Part shown: piece by piece, positions 1-8,222 of the stretch
Layout of the letters: each line of letters starts with the position of its first letter
How positions within the stretch are numbered: the stretch's first letter is position 1
From: Hespellia sp.
GTDB taxonomy: Bacteria > Bacillota > Clostridia > Lachnospirales > Lachnospiraceae
DNA: 46,516 bases
NCBI GenBank assembly: GCA_022790755.1
Contig: JAAVXR010000102.1
Span: 1-46,516 of the forward strand
Direction: 5' to 3'
Program-made: the position numbers and the translations under genes
Notes under the pieces: generated by a model
What the model was told of the DNA's origin: nothing
Seen by the model: the letters and a program-made list of their open reading frames with translations, nothing else
The model's database searches: none

Positions 1-18
1 CTTTCTTAGAGTGTACCT

Positions 19-252
19 GGCAAATTGCACAAAATGTGTTCGGAATTGTGACTGCGCAGAATCTTAGTACTTCTTAATGTTCTGCCAAACTACAGCAATT
101 CGTCGGCATGGACGCCGACGAAAGCCCGATCTGCGCCACGGACGGCGCATTGAGGGCGGTTTCATCCTTTCTCAATATTTTTAATCAGAACATTTAGAAG
201 TGCTTAGATTCGTAGCCCGGAATAATGAAGAATACGTTTTGTGCAATTTGCC
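19..252. repeat. Long imperfect palindrome with two internal GC-rich hairpins
   Basis: Arms of about 68 bp at 19-86 and 185-252 are inverted copies. The outer 16 bp (19-34 against 237-252) pair perfectly. An inner block (59-84 against 186-211) pairs at about 23 of 26 positions, and the middle pairs poorly. Between the arms lie two perfect hairpins: 99-107 with 114-122 (9 bp, loop ATGGAC) and 132-137 with 144-149 (6 bp, loop ACGGAC). The second extends outward through GAAAGCCC and GGGC-GG-TTTC. No ORF is inside. It could be a non-autonomous mobile or repeat element, or a structured RNA; I cannot name a family. From 253 to 394, before the antiporter stop codon, I see nothing definable. Confidence 0.6.
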
Positions 253-394
253 TGCATCAATTAGAAGAAGCACCTTTTGACACCCGAACCTTATTCTGAT
301 AATAGGACGATTGTGAAACCAACAAACATTGTCCCTATATGATTTACTTTACAATAAAAAAGCGAAAATATCAATCAAATACCCAGACAAGCTC

Positions 395-1330
395 TCATTC
401 GCAGTACAGAATCACAACAAAATAGCACAAATATCCCAGTAACATTGCTATACCATGCCAACGGTTCAACTGTCCCTTTTTCAAACAAAATAGAAACAAA
501 AACAGAGTCGATATCCCCGCTATGATCACATCAAAGAAAAATGTCGGTGCAAATGATACCGGTACAATCAGCGCGGAAAGACCGACGACAAACAGAATAT
601 TAAAAATATTACTGCCAACGATATTCCCAATTGCGATATCGGCATTTCCTTTCCTGGCAGCAGAAACAGATGTGAACAGTTCTGGCAAAGATGTTCCAAG
701 TGCGACCACCGTTAAACCAATGAAGCGTTCACTGATACCGACGCTCTTTGCAATAGAAGTCGCTGCATCCACAGACACATTGCTTCCCAATATAATGAAC
801 GCCAGTCCTGTCACCGTCAGCAAAAAAAGCTTCCACAGACTCTGGTGAGCAAAGGGTTCCGCGACTCGGCCATTCTGCTTCTTTGTCACACGCCAAAGGT
901 AACCGATGTATAAAACAAAACAGACCAGCAGGATGCCCCCTTCTACAAAACCGATCTTTCCGTCCAAACCCTGTATCATAAGAAGTGCCGTAATTCCAAA
1001 TAGAAACGGAATCTCACAGCAGACAGTACTCCTTCCCACAGCAAGCGGTGTTAGTACGGCGGCAAGACCAAGAATCATCATGACATTCAGAATATTACTG
1101 CCGACGATATTTCCAATCGTAATCTCCGCACTCCCTTTCAGCGCGGAGGAAATACTGACCGCCGCTTCCGGAGCGCTGGTCCCCATAGCAACCACCGTCA
1201 ATCCAATCACCAGTTGCGGAATATGAAATCTCGCGGCTATCCCGGCCGCACCATCCACGAACCAGTCGGCGCCTTTGATCAACATGATAAAACCTAGTGT
1301 GAGCATCCCTGCCTGAAAACAAATCTCCAT
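395..1330 (-). CDS. Calcium/sodium antiporter family protein (YrbG-like, CaCA superfamily)
   Basis: A 311-residue membrane protein that probably exchanges Ca2+, Mn2+ or a related cation for Na+ or H+. It has the internal duplication typical of the family: two alpha-repeat motifs with GTSAPE followed by GNIVGSN in the first half and GTSLPE followed by GNIVGSN in the second, separated by hydrophobic helices, about ten in all. The start is set at 1330 because AGGAGGAG stands just upstream. A longer frame to 1414 would run into the riboswitch terminator and is rejected. The Mn2+-type riboswitch in front suggests the exported ion is manganese or that the gene is part of metal homeostasis. That is inferred from the leader, since YrbG-type proteins are usually labelled calcium antiporters. 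Confidence 0.88.
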   Translation of the reverse strand: MEICFQAGMLTLGFIMLIKGADWFVDGAAGIAARFHIPQLVIGLTVVAMGTSAPEAAVSISSALKGSAEITIGNIVGSNILNVMMILGLAAVLTPLAVGRSTVCCEIPFLFGITALLMIQGLDGKIGFVEGGILLVCFVLYIGYLWRVTKKQNGRVAEPFAHQSLWKLFLLTVTGLAFIILGSNVSVDAATSIAKSVGISERFIGLTVVALGTSLPELFTSVSAARKGNADIAIGNIVGSNIFNILFVVGLSALIVPVSFAPTFFFDVIIAGISTLFLFLFCLKKGQLNRWHGIAMLLGYLCYFVVILYCE

Positions 1331-1354
1331 CAAAACTCCTCCTTTTTGATCGGC

Positions 1355-1405
1355 AAAATAAAAAATGACGAGTACTTTGCCGTATAATTTTACAACAAAG
1401 TCTCG
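1355..1405 (-). terminator. Riboswitch-controlled intrinsic terminator
   Basis: On the minus strand CGAGACTTTG (1405-1396) can pair with CAAAGTACTCG (1379-1369), followed by a T-rich tract (about 1366-1355). The 5' arm is also the 3' closing strand of the riboswitch, so ligand folding and the terminator exclude each other. This gives transcriptional ON control by the ligand. Confidence 0.65.
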
Positions 1406-1492
1406 CCATTTCATTACAAAGCCGGATCATAAGATCGTACTGACGGCCAGGCAAACACGGAATGTCTCCGTGCAGGCTACTCCCTTTTGAAG
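1393..1492 (-). ncRNA. yybP-ykoY family (Mn2+) riboswitch
   Basis: Read on the minus strand, the leader contains the conserved 5' segment AAGGGAGTAGCCTG, a variable stem, CCGTCAGTACG, another stem, and the conserved 3' segment GGCGAGACTTTG. These match my memory of the yybP-ykoY class, which senses Mn2+ and commonly sits before cation exporters and antiporters. The element lies directly upstream of the antiporter, with a terminator arm overlapping its 3' end. The boundaries are approximate. Confidence 0.75.
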
Positions 1493-1559
1493 GAGAATAC
1501 CATAGTTTGAGAAATTTTTCAAGGATTATCCACCCTCATAAATAAAATATTAATCAATA

Positions 1560-2372
1560 TTAATCAAAACTCCCGTCATCTTTCATAAACATAAGCTGAT
1601 AGGATGTATAAATGATTTCGAGTATATACTCCAACATTCTGATCCCCACACAACTGTCATTTCTGGTATTTTTTCCTGCTTTACTGCCTATCGGCAAGAT
1701 ATCCCAGACATATATATGGATATCGGTGATATATTTATTATCTTCAGGTCGCCTTTTAATCACAGAAATATCGGTTAATTTCTCCTGATTCCCATCAAAA
1801 CAATAGACTCTCGGTATAATTCTAAGCGAATGATTGGGAACTTTTGTCGATTTTATCCATCCGTTACTTATATTTATAACTCTTTTCGCAAAAGCCATAT
1901 GATACTGAAATTCATGAAAAATATTCAAAGGACTATCGTTGAGAATCATTCCGTATATATGTTCCGCTTTATAGAGCGCATTTATAATTTCCTGAATCAT
2001 ATCGCCTTTTATCTCTTCTCTCAATATTTCCAGCGCATAAATATTTTTATCGATAATAGAATTTGCAATAGCACTATTGAATTCCTGTTTTGTCCTATAT
2101 GAATTGGAAGGAAAATTGATAATTGTGTTTTTCAGTTCAAAGCAAATCTGTTCGCGAAAAAATCCATAACTGTTAAAATTCATTTTTTTCACAAACCGGC
2201 TCAAGGACGATGGAGAGACCCCTAAAACATCCGCCATCTCATTTATCGAATGTTTCGGAATACAATATAAGTTCTTGATCAAACCAACACTTATTATATG
2301 ATTCATTTCCCCATGATCCGTGTTATTTGATATATTCACGAGTTTTGAAATCAATTTCTCCATCGCCACCAC
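1560..2372 (-). CDS. RpiR/MurR-type transcriptional regulator (HTH_6)
   Basis: A 270-residue protein. Residues about 20-80 form an N-terminal helix-turn-helix of the RpiR type, with the recognisable SINEMADVLGVSPSSLSRFVKKM stretch broken only by family variation. The C-terminal part should be the SIS-like sugar-phosphate sensing region, but I do not see strong SIS motifs, so effector binding is uncertain. GTG at 2372 is chosen because AAGGAG stands six bases upstream; an in-frame ATG at 2363 would be too far away. The gene follows the MFS transporter by 20 bp and is probably cotranscribed with it. It may control the transporter, the PTS operon to its right, or both. Its base composition is clearly more AT-rich than the genes at 28-46 kb. 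Confidence 0.78.
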   Translation of the reverse strand: MVAMEKLISKLVNISNNTDHGEMNHIISVGLIKNLYCIPKHSINEMADVLGVSPSSLSRFVKKMNFNSYGFFREQICFELKNTIINFPSNSYRTKQEFNSAIANSIIDKNIYALEILREEIKGDMIQEIINALYKAEHIYGMILNDSPLNIFHEFQYHMAFAKRVINISNGWIKSTKVPNHSLRIIPRVYCFDGNQEKLTDISVIKRRPEDNKYITDIHIYVWDILPIGSKAGKNTRNDSCVGIRMLEYILEIIYTSYQLMFMKDDGSFD

Positions 2373-2392
2373 ACATCACTCCTTATAACCTA

Positions 2393-3616
2393 TCATATTT
2401 CATACGTCCGATTTTTCACAAATCCTTCCGCAATCGGATTATTCAAAAATTTCCCCCCAACAAAACATGCAAACAAAAATGATATCAACCAGATTCCCAT
2501 CATTCCGGCGCACACATAGTATAGAGCCCTTATACCAAAATAATCGATCAGGATTCCCCCGGCAAATGTCCCCGTTACCCCGGCCAGCGGCGCACCCATT
2601 CCATATAACGACAGCGCCGTAGTTTCCAGACCTTTTGGCGCGAAGAAAAAGATCAGGTCCACTCCTCCGGCCAGCAATAAACCATAACCAACACCTCCAA
2701 ACAGATTCACTGCCACAACTGACAAAAAAGAACTACATACTGTATACAATAAGGATTCTGCCAAAAAGCACAATGCAGACAAACACATAATCATTGGTTT
2801 TGTAAGAAATTTCCTCAAATACAGCGCAAAGAAAAGTGTGGTGATCTCTCCGATTACTCTCAGCCCTGATATAATTGCAGCATCACTTCCACTTACCTCA
2901 ATATCTTTCAAAAGATACGGAATAAACTGTGTAGCCTGATTCGGAAACTGGATAAATAAGTTTAAAAACAAAATAATGACAAGATAATAATTTTTCAGTA
3001 ATCTTCCCATCTCTAGTTTATTTCTCTTCCGATGTGTTAAATCAGACGTCTCTAAAAAACTCTTGTCGTCAAATGGTTTTAAATTTCTTCCAATATATAA
3101 TAATAGTACACATAAAAACGCCGTAATTATATACGGAGCATTTACACCAAATCTATTGATAATGGGGGTAAAGAGAACACAAATAAAAGAATATCCGATA
3201 GACTGAAACATCCTCATAGTGCTGTAATTCATTGTTTTGATTTTTCTTTGAGCATTCAACACCACCGAATCTAAAACGGAATAAGTCGCAGAACTGGAAA
3301 ATCTGTTCATTGCAAGTAAAAAACCTATGATCATAACATGATTTGTATACTTAACGGATACCGGCAACAACAAGGCAAAAAAACCTGTGCCCAAAGTCGT
3401 AATCCAAAACACAATATACCTGGACTGGAACTTATCCGCAACAATCCCCCAAAACACAGAACCAATCGCTCCGGACAAGCTACTGATTGCAATCACACAA
3501 CCGACAACCGATGCATTTAAAGAATTCGACTGTAAAAATAAAGTGTTCACAGCAAATGTTCCGGTAACAGTTCCATACAGGAATTCAATCATTCTAAACA
3601 TCCATACATAAGACAT
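2393..3616 (-). CDS. MFS transporter, probably sugar or small organic solute
   Basis: A 407-residue, 12-helix major facilitator protein. Charged loop residues after helix 2 (GIVADKFQSR) match the MFS signature between helices 2 and 3, and the overall appearance resembles the LacY/MFS_1-like group. The start is placed at 3616 because AGGAGG lies nine bases upstream, discarding eight N-terminal residues of the longer frame. It is separated from the PTS operon by a terminator and its own promoter, and it is followed by an RpiR regulator. The substrate cannot be read from the sequence. A role in taking up or exporting the compound handled by the neighbouring PTS operon is possible but unproven. 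Confidence 0.75.
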   Translation of the reverse strand: MSYVWMFRMIEFLYGTVTGTFAVNTLFLQSNSLNASVVGCVIAISSLSGAIGSVFWGIVADKFQSRYIVFWITTLGTGFFALLLPVSVKYTNHVMIIGFLLAMNRFSSSATYSVLDSVVLNAQRKIKTMNYSTMRMFQSIGYSFICVLFTPIINRFGVNAPYIITAFLCVLLLYIGRNLKPFDDKSFLETSDLTHRKRNKLEMGRLLKNYYLVIILFLNLFIQFPNQATQFIPYLLKDIEVSGSDAAIISGLRVIGEITTLFFALYLRKFLTKPMIMCLSALCFLAESLLYTVCSSFLSVVAVNLFGGVGYGLLLAGGVDLIFFFAPKGLETTALSLYGMGAPLAGVTGTFAGGILIDYFGIRALYYVCAGMMGIWLISFLFACFVGGKFLNNPIAEGFVKNRTYEI

Positions 3617-3704
3617 TTTATCTATCCTCCTAAATATCATTTTTCATAAATAATTCCAGGAAGATAGCCCAATTTGTCTGAATACTTTTCCATATTATTT
3701 ACTA

Positions 3705-3732
3705 ATTATAGCATATCTATGATAAAAAACAA
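3705..3732 (-). promoter_or_regulatory. Sigma-A type promoter of the MFS/regulator pair
   Basis: On the minus strand TTGTTT (3732-3727) and a perfect TATAAT (3710-3705) are separated by 16 bp, about 90 bp before the MFS start. A TTGACA lies further upstream but is too far from this -10 to belong to it. The rest of the 3617-3967 gap holds the terminator listed separately and AT-rich sequence. Confidence 0.5.
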
Positions 3733-3863
3733 ATCATTTCACATGTGTCAAGACTGAAGCGCACCCACTTTATCACAAATAATATACAAAATTATTCTAC
3801 AATATCCTATATCTTCCTAAAACTATATATACGCCGTCTGCTAAGCGGCGAGTTCTCACAATA

Positions 3864-3907
3864 TAAAAAGGAATTACTATATTCAAACATCAAATAAGTA
3901 ATTCCTT
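3864..3907 (-). terminator. Intrinsic terminator of the mannose-family PTS operon
   Basis: The arms 3868-3878 and 3897-3907 are a perfect 11-bp inverted repeat (AAGGAATTACT). On the minus strand the stem is followed by five T residues. It lies about 60 bp after the IIA stop codon. Confidence 0.78.
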
Positions 3908-3967
3908 CGCAAAATAAAATAACTAACAATTTAATCCAATATGAATCATTCCATACATAACGAACGG

Positions 3968-4393
3968 CTAGTCTATTTGAAGCGCTTTTATGTATTCCGT
4001 TACATTCACCAGACTTTCATGTCCGGCATTTTCCAATGCTTTCACTAATTCACTTCCTGAAACAGAATTGCGGAGAGTCCATGCTTCTAACAAGATGGGA
4101 AGATTTACTCCGCAAAGCGCATCTAAAGGAACCTCATTTCCTGCACAATATGAAACTAATTGATTAAACGGTGTGCCGGACTGAAGATCAAACAACACTA
4201 TAGAACCTTTGGGAAGTGCCTGGTATGTATTTATCACCTTGGCCGCATACTCCTCCATATCGCACCCTGCCTCCAACGGAATCCCAACTACATTTTCCAT
4301 TTCTCCTGCAATCATTTTCGCCGATTCAATCACCGCTTCACAGAATGGACCATGCGAAAGAATCAGGATTCCCGGTATATTTTTTTCATTCAT
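3968..4393 (-). CDS. PTS mannose/fructose/sorbose family IIA component
   Basis: A 141-residue cytoplasmic protein that accepts phosphate from HPr and passes it to IIB. His14 in LILSHGPF is the expected phosphorylation site, and FDLQSGTPFN matches the conserved Man-family IIA loop. Length is normal for a free-standing IIA. It is the last gene of the operon starting at 9815; the other PTS subunits are four genes upstream, so IIA is separated from IIB and IIC-IID by the three catabolic enzymes. A strong terminator follows. IIA of this family often feeds back on a regulator, but no PRD/LevR-type regulator lies nearby. Confidence 0.88.
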   Translation of the reverse strand: MNEKNIPGILILSHGPFCEAVIESAKMIAGEMENVVGIPLEAGCDMEEYAAKVINTYQALPKGSIVLFDLQSGTPFNQLVSYCAGNEVPLDALCGVNLPILLEAWTLRNSVSGSELVKALENAGHESLVNVTEYIKALQID

Positions 4394-4442
4394 TCTGATA
4401 CCTTTATCCTTACTATATGACTTTCTTTTGAATTTTTGAATG

Positions 4443-5507
4443 TTACTCTACGTCTTGCAAATCTACTGTCACCCGATAGGAATCCGGAAGAGATGCCGCT
4501 TCAAAGGCTTTCTGTATCTCTCTCAGACCGTAAGTCTTTCCCTCCAGTGAATACTTCATGCATACCTGTTTCTGGCTCAAAAGTACTCCCGCATCTTTAA
4601 AATCTGCGATATCCGCTGTGACAGTACCAATCAATTCTATCTTCCTATAGTGAAACTCATTCGGATCCAGCTCGAATTGCGGTTTTGGATATCCTGCAGC
4701 GAAAAAGAGCAGTTTCCCACGAAATGGCTTTAACATTTCATAACTTTGTTTGTATGCAAATGAGTTTCCAACGGCGGCAATCACAATATCCGCGCCATTT
4801 CCGTCTGTCAGCTCTTTCACTCTGGCAACAGGATCTTCTTTTCCGGAATGAATTACTTCCCCAATATTCATCTCCTTTGCTCTTTCCACTTTCTTATCGC
4901 TGATATCGCAAATAATCACTCTTCCACCAAATGCCTTCGCAACCTGCGCATTTACCAATCCCATCGTGCCGGCGCCAACCACAACTACATTGCTCATAGG
5001 TTTCACTCCGACCTTTTTGATTCCTTGTACTACCGTTGCAATTGGTTCAATAAAGGATGCTTCCCCTGCAGGAATATCTTTTGATACCTTAATCGCATAC
5101 TTTTGATTGATTATTTTATAATTGGCAAATCCTTTGCTTCCATAATAACCGTCTTCGGACTTTCCATCATATCCTTTGTTCGGACAGTCTCCGGTACGAC
5201 CAGACCGGCATTCCGGACAAAAACCACAATAGTTTCCGGCGCATCCGACACGATCTCCGATCTGAAAACTATCAATTACCTCGCACCCTTTGGCAATGAT
5301 AATTCCACAATATTCATGTCCTCCGGCCATCGGAAATCCCTGATGATCTCTGAGTCCCAACCATTGCTGATAGTCTGTTGTACATATATTACATGTTTCC
5401 ATTTTCAATAAGAGTTCATCATCTTTCAGAACAGGAACCATATCCTGATGAACTTCCGCTTTTCTATGTCCCGTTAGTACCCCGAAATATCTCTTTAACT
5501 CTTCCAT
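4443..5507 (-). CDS. Zinc-dependent alcohol (polyol/sugar-phosphate) dehydrogenase
   Basis: A 354-residue medium-chain dehydrogenase. Catalytic zinc ligands are Cys42 and the His64-Glu65 pair in GGHEYCG. Structural zinc ligands are Cys94, Cys97, Cys100 and Cys108. The NAD(P)-binding GAGTMGL motif lies near residue 180. The catalytic loop reads ICTTD rather than the common CGTD, a small deviation. Relatives act on sorbitol, threonine or sugar-alcohol phosphates. In this operon it most likely interconverts a phosphorylated polyol and the ketose phosphate cleaved by the adjacent aldolase; that is inference. It lies between the aldolase and IIA, with a good AGGAGG-type site before its ATG. Confidence 0.82.
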   Translation of the reverse strand: MEELKRYFGVLTGHRKAEVHQDMVPVLKDDELLLKMETCNICTTDYQQWLGLRDHQGFPMAGGHEYCGIIIAKGCEVIDSFQIGDRVGCAGNYCGFCPECRSGRTGDCPNKGYDGKSEDGYYGSKGFANYKIINQKYAIKVSKDIPAGEASFIEPIATVVQGIKKVGVKPMSNVVVVGAGTMGLVNAQVAKAFGGRVIICDISDKKVERAKEMNIGEVIHSGKEDPVARVKELTDGNGADIVIAAVGNSFAYKQSYEMLKPFRGKLLFFAAGYPKPQFELDPNEFHYRKIELIGTVTADIADFKDAGVLLSQKQVCMKYSLEGKTYGLREIQKAFEAASLPDSYRVTVDLQDVE

Positions 5508-5534
5508 AATATCATTTCCTCCGTTCTACTGCGA

Positions 5535-6377
5535 TTACCACGCTTTGTCTGCCTGATTGAACAGCTTTATGTAATGCATTAGCATTTCTTTATATCCTTC
5601 TTTGACAAATTGATACCCAACAGAAGCATTGACACAGCTTCCGCTTTTCCCGCCATTCTCATTCCATCTGGCGGCGCCGCTCTTATACAAATCGGTCGCA
5701 AGATTTACTTTACAAATTCCACTTCTTGTTGCTCTTGCAAGATTTTCATCCCCTGTTCCGGATCCACCATGCAGGACCAAAGGCACCGACACTTCATTCC
5801 TCAGTTTCTCCAGCAGTTCAAAATCTAAATATGGAACTCCTTTATATTCTCCGTGAGCCGTTCCGATTGCTACTGCCAGACAGTCGATTCCCGTTCTTTC
5901 TACAAAGTCTTTCGCCAGGGACGGATCTGTCAATGCCGCATTACGATCTACGTCATAATGAACACCTTCTCCAACATGTCCCAGTTCAGCTTCCACACTG
6001 ACATTCACAGCATGAGCAATCCGCGTCAGTTCCGCGACTTCTGATACATTTGTCTCATACTCTTTCGAAGACCTGTCTACCATAATTGATGTAAAGCCCG
6101 CTTTGATACACCAGATTGCAGATTCAAAAGTTGATCCATGATCCTGATTGATACATACCGGAACCTTACTCTCCTTCGCCAGCGCTTCACACATCCTTCC
6201 AAAAAAGACAATATCCGGATTTGCTGAGTATCCTACATCTAAAATCATAGGAGCATGCAGCTCTTCCGCGGCCTCAATTGCTGCTCTGAGCGTGTCTTCA
6301 TTATTGATATTCGGAGCCGTAACTCCATATCCGCCTTCCTGCGCCCTGTTCAAAATTTCCGCCATAGTTACAAGCAT
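5535..6377 (-). CDS. Class II fructose/tagatose-bisphosphate-type aldolase
   Basis: A 280-residue zinc aldolase that splits a ketose phosphate to a triose phosphate and an aldehyde. Asp79-His80 in NQDHG, the His of GTAHGEY and the His of LHGGSGTGDE are the expected catalytic acid and zinc ligands. The length fits the GatY/KbaY/FbaA group. No hexose-phosphate kinase is in this operon, so a ketose 1-phosphate made by the PTS may be cut directly rather than a bisphosphate. The ATG comes one base after the stop codon of the iron dehydrogenase, and its ribosome binding site is formed by that gene's last glutamate codons, giving tight translational coupling. Confidence 0.85.
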   Translation of the reverse strand: MLVTMAEILNRAQEGGYGVTAPNINNEDTLRAAIEAAEELHAPMILDVGYSANPDIVFFGRMCEALAKESKVPVCINQDHGSTFESAIWCIKAGFTSIMVDRSSKEYETNVSEVAELTRIAHAVNVSVEAELGHVGEGVHYDVDRNAALTDPSLAKDFVERTGIDCLAVAIGTAHGEYKGVPYLDFELLEKLRNEVSVPLVLHGGSGTGDENLARATRSGICKVNLATDLYKSGAARWNENGGKSGSCVNASVGYQFVKEGYKEMLMHYIKLFNQADKAW

Positions 6378-6378
6378 A

Positions 6379-7572
6379 CTATTCTTCCTCCTCTATGCTA
6401 TCATTATAAATATGAATCATATCTTCTACCGTCATCTTAAAAAACTGACCCGCAGGCCCATGAGTTCTTTCCATCAGACTTTCTGCCATCAATCTGAACT
6501 GATCGGTCGGTATATCTGCTTCTTTCAGCGAAGTAGGCATTCCCAGAGATTGAAAGAATTTTTTTGTCAATTCAATCCCTTTCATTGCAACTCTGTCTAA
6601 ATCATTTTCATCGTATGTCACCCCAAAAACTTCCACCGCATATCTGACAAACCTATCGATATCCGTACGATAGACATATTTCATCCATGAGGATATCATC
6701 ACCGAAAGCGTAATGCCATGAGTCGTATTGTAATACGTGCTGATCTGATCTCCCAGCATATGTGTTCCCCAATCTATCGGTCTTCCAAGCCCTGTCGTAT
6801 TATTTCCATGTGCCACTGCACCAATCCACATAATTTCAGCACGGGCATCATAATCTCTTGGATTTGCCATCACTCTTGGACCATAAACCAATAACGTCTT
6901 AAATATAGCCTCATTAAAAGCATCCATAATTCCAAAACCTTTTACCGGAGAAAAATATCGTTCCATCGCATGTACATACATGTCTGTGATTCCACAAGCC
7001 GTCAGTTTAGACGGAAGACTGAAAGATAACTCCGGATTCATAAATACGATTTTAGGTCTTAAAATATCATCCGTATAACCTCTTTTCGCCACCAATTCAT
7101 CACTAAACAACGCAGAGGTAGTTCCACATTCACTGCCTGTAGCCGGATATGTATGTACTACCGCAACAGGCAGTGCCTTGCCTGCTCTTTTTCCTTTATC
7201 ATAAAGTTCCCACACATCCCCTTCATAAAATACTCCTGCAGCAATTCCTTTTGCCGAATCGATCACACTGCCTCCTCCTATGGCGACAAGATAATCAATC
7301 TGCTTCTCTTTTGCAAAATCGATCCCTTCTCTGACATGTTCAACCGTTGGATTTGGTCGTACTCCGCCAAATTCAAGCGTCCTTATTCCCGCACTCTGAA
7401 GGTTTTCTATTATCTGATCTAATAGTCCTGATTCATATAAAAAAGCTCCGTTGTCGTGTACAATCATTACATTAGATGCACCGCGTTCCTTCAGCTTAGA
7501 GCCTATTTTCTTTTCTGCGTTTTTTCCAAAAACATAGTACGTTTCCACACAGTACTCAAAATCCTGAATCAT
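6379..7572 (-). CDS. Iron-containing alcohol dehydrogenase (group III)
   Basis: A 397-residue NAD(P)H-dependent dehydrogenase. GGGSVIDSAKG near residue 100 binds the nucleotide. Metal ligands are visible as the Asp of GITDMYVHAMERY, its first His, and the two His residues of WGTHMLGD and TTHGITL. Relatives include butanol dehydrogenase BdhA and lactaldehyde reductases. Beside an aldolase, a sensible role is reduction of the aldehyde product to an alcohol, reoxidising the NADH made by the zinc dehydrogenase. It is translated just ahead of the aldolase with one base between them. Confidence 0.87.
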   Translation of the reverse strand: MIQDFEYCVETYYVFGKNAEKKIGSKLKERGASNVMIVHDNGAFLYESGLLDQIIENLQSAGIRTLEFGGVRPNPTVEHVREGIDFAKEKQIDYLVAIGGGSVIDSAKGIAAGVFYEGDVWELYDKGKRAGKALPVAVVHTYPATGSECGTTSALFSDELVAKRGYTDDILRPKIVFMNPELSFSLPSKLTACGITDMYVHAMERYFSPVKGFGIMDAFNEAIFKTLLVYGPRVMANPRDYDARAEIMWIGAVAHGNNTTGLGRPIDWGTHMLGDQISTYYNTTHGITLSVMISSWMKYVYRTDIDRFVRYAVEVFGVTYDENDLDRVAMKGIELTKKFFQSLGMPTSLKEADIPTDQFRLMAESLMERTHGPAGQFFKMTVEDMIHIYNDSIEEEE

Positions 7573-7643
7573 TTGGTTTGTTCATCTCCTTTCTCACATT
7601 ATCTAGTCCTGATATCCTGTTTACTACTCACAGACTTTCACTG

Positions 7644-7679
7644 ACAAGTAAGACCCGATACTTGCCGAATCTTACCTGT
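7644..7679 (-). other. Intercistronic stem-loop between IIB and the iron dehydrogenase
   Basis: The 10-nt arms ACAAGTAAGA (7644-7653) and TCTTACCTGT (7670-7679) can pair, with one G-U pair in RNA. No T-run follows, so it is not an intrinsic terminator. It sits in the only sizeable gap (131 bp) of the PTS operon, between transporter and enzyme genes, where it could mark an mRNA processing or stabilising site. Confidence 0.4.
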
Positions 7680-7703
7680 CCTGCCGCTTATCCTGCATTT
7701 CGT

Positions 7704-8201
7704 CTATATATCAGCGAAAAATTTGTTCTTAACCTCCTGATAAGATGTCTTGCCATTATGAGGTAATATTTGAAAATATACATTGCAGCCTGCGTCATTC
7801 AATTCCTGTAAAAGTTTGCATTCCGACTCATTGATCGATATCGCTCCTACTACCGCTTTCTTATTCTTTCCTCCACCAATCCCTCCGATCTGGATTTCCG
7901 GATAATCAAATCCTTTAAAATACGCACAATGAGCCATTTCCACACTCTTGAAGAGTAAAAGTATCTTTCCTGTTCCGATTTGATTCTCTTTCCATTCTTT
8001 TGCAGCGGTGTCCGATGTCATGATCTCCGTTTTGATTCCTTTGGGAGCCGCCATCAACAGAATTTGAGAAAGAAATTTATCCTTAGCGGTGGAGTCATCC
8101 ACAACAATGATTCTGTTCGCCTGCGTGCCGTTCAGCCATGCAGTACAGACTTGTCCATGTATCAAACGACTATCTAATCTGACTAATGCAATCTCTGCCA
8201 T
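7704..8201 (-). CDS. PTS mannose/fructose/sorbose family IIB component
   Basis: A 165-residue cytoplasmic phosphotransfer protein. His15 in SRLIHGQV is the canonical phosphorylated residue that passes phosphate from IIA to the incoming sugar. Length and the IIVVDDSTAKD segment are typical of the sorbose/mannose IIB family. It lies 21 bp downstream of the fused membrane subunit, with a GGGGGTG-type ribosome site. Together with IIC-IID and the distal IIA it completes one permease. Confidence 0.9.
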   Translation of the reverse strand: MAEIALVRLDSRLIHGQVCTAWLNGTQANRIIVVDDSTAKDKFLSQILLMAAPKGIKTEIMTSDTAAKEWKENQIGTGKILLLFKSVEMAHCAYFKGFDYPEIQIGGIGGGKNKKAVVGAISINESECKLLQELNDAGCNVYFQILPHNGKTSYQEVKNKFFADI

Positions 8202-8222
8202 AAAATATCACCCCCACTTTCT

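Noticed and set aside
1331..1454. Coding extension of the antiporter to 1414 and an overlapping minus-strand ORF at 1095-1454
   Set aside because: The region is the riboswitch and terminator leader, and a strong ribosome site sits just before 1330.
3831..3850. CGCCG...GCGGCG hairpin after the PTS terminator
   Set aside because: The stem is only about five base pairs with no T-run, and the real terminator is adjacent.
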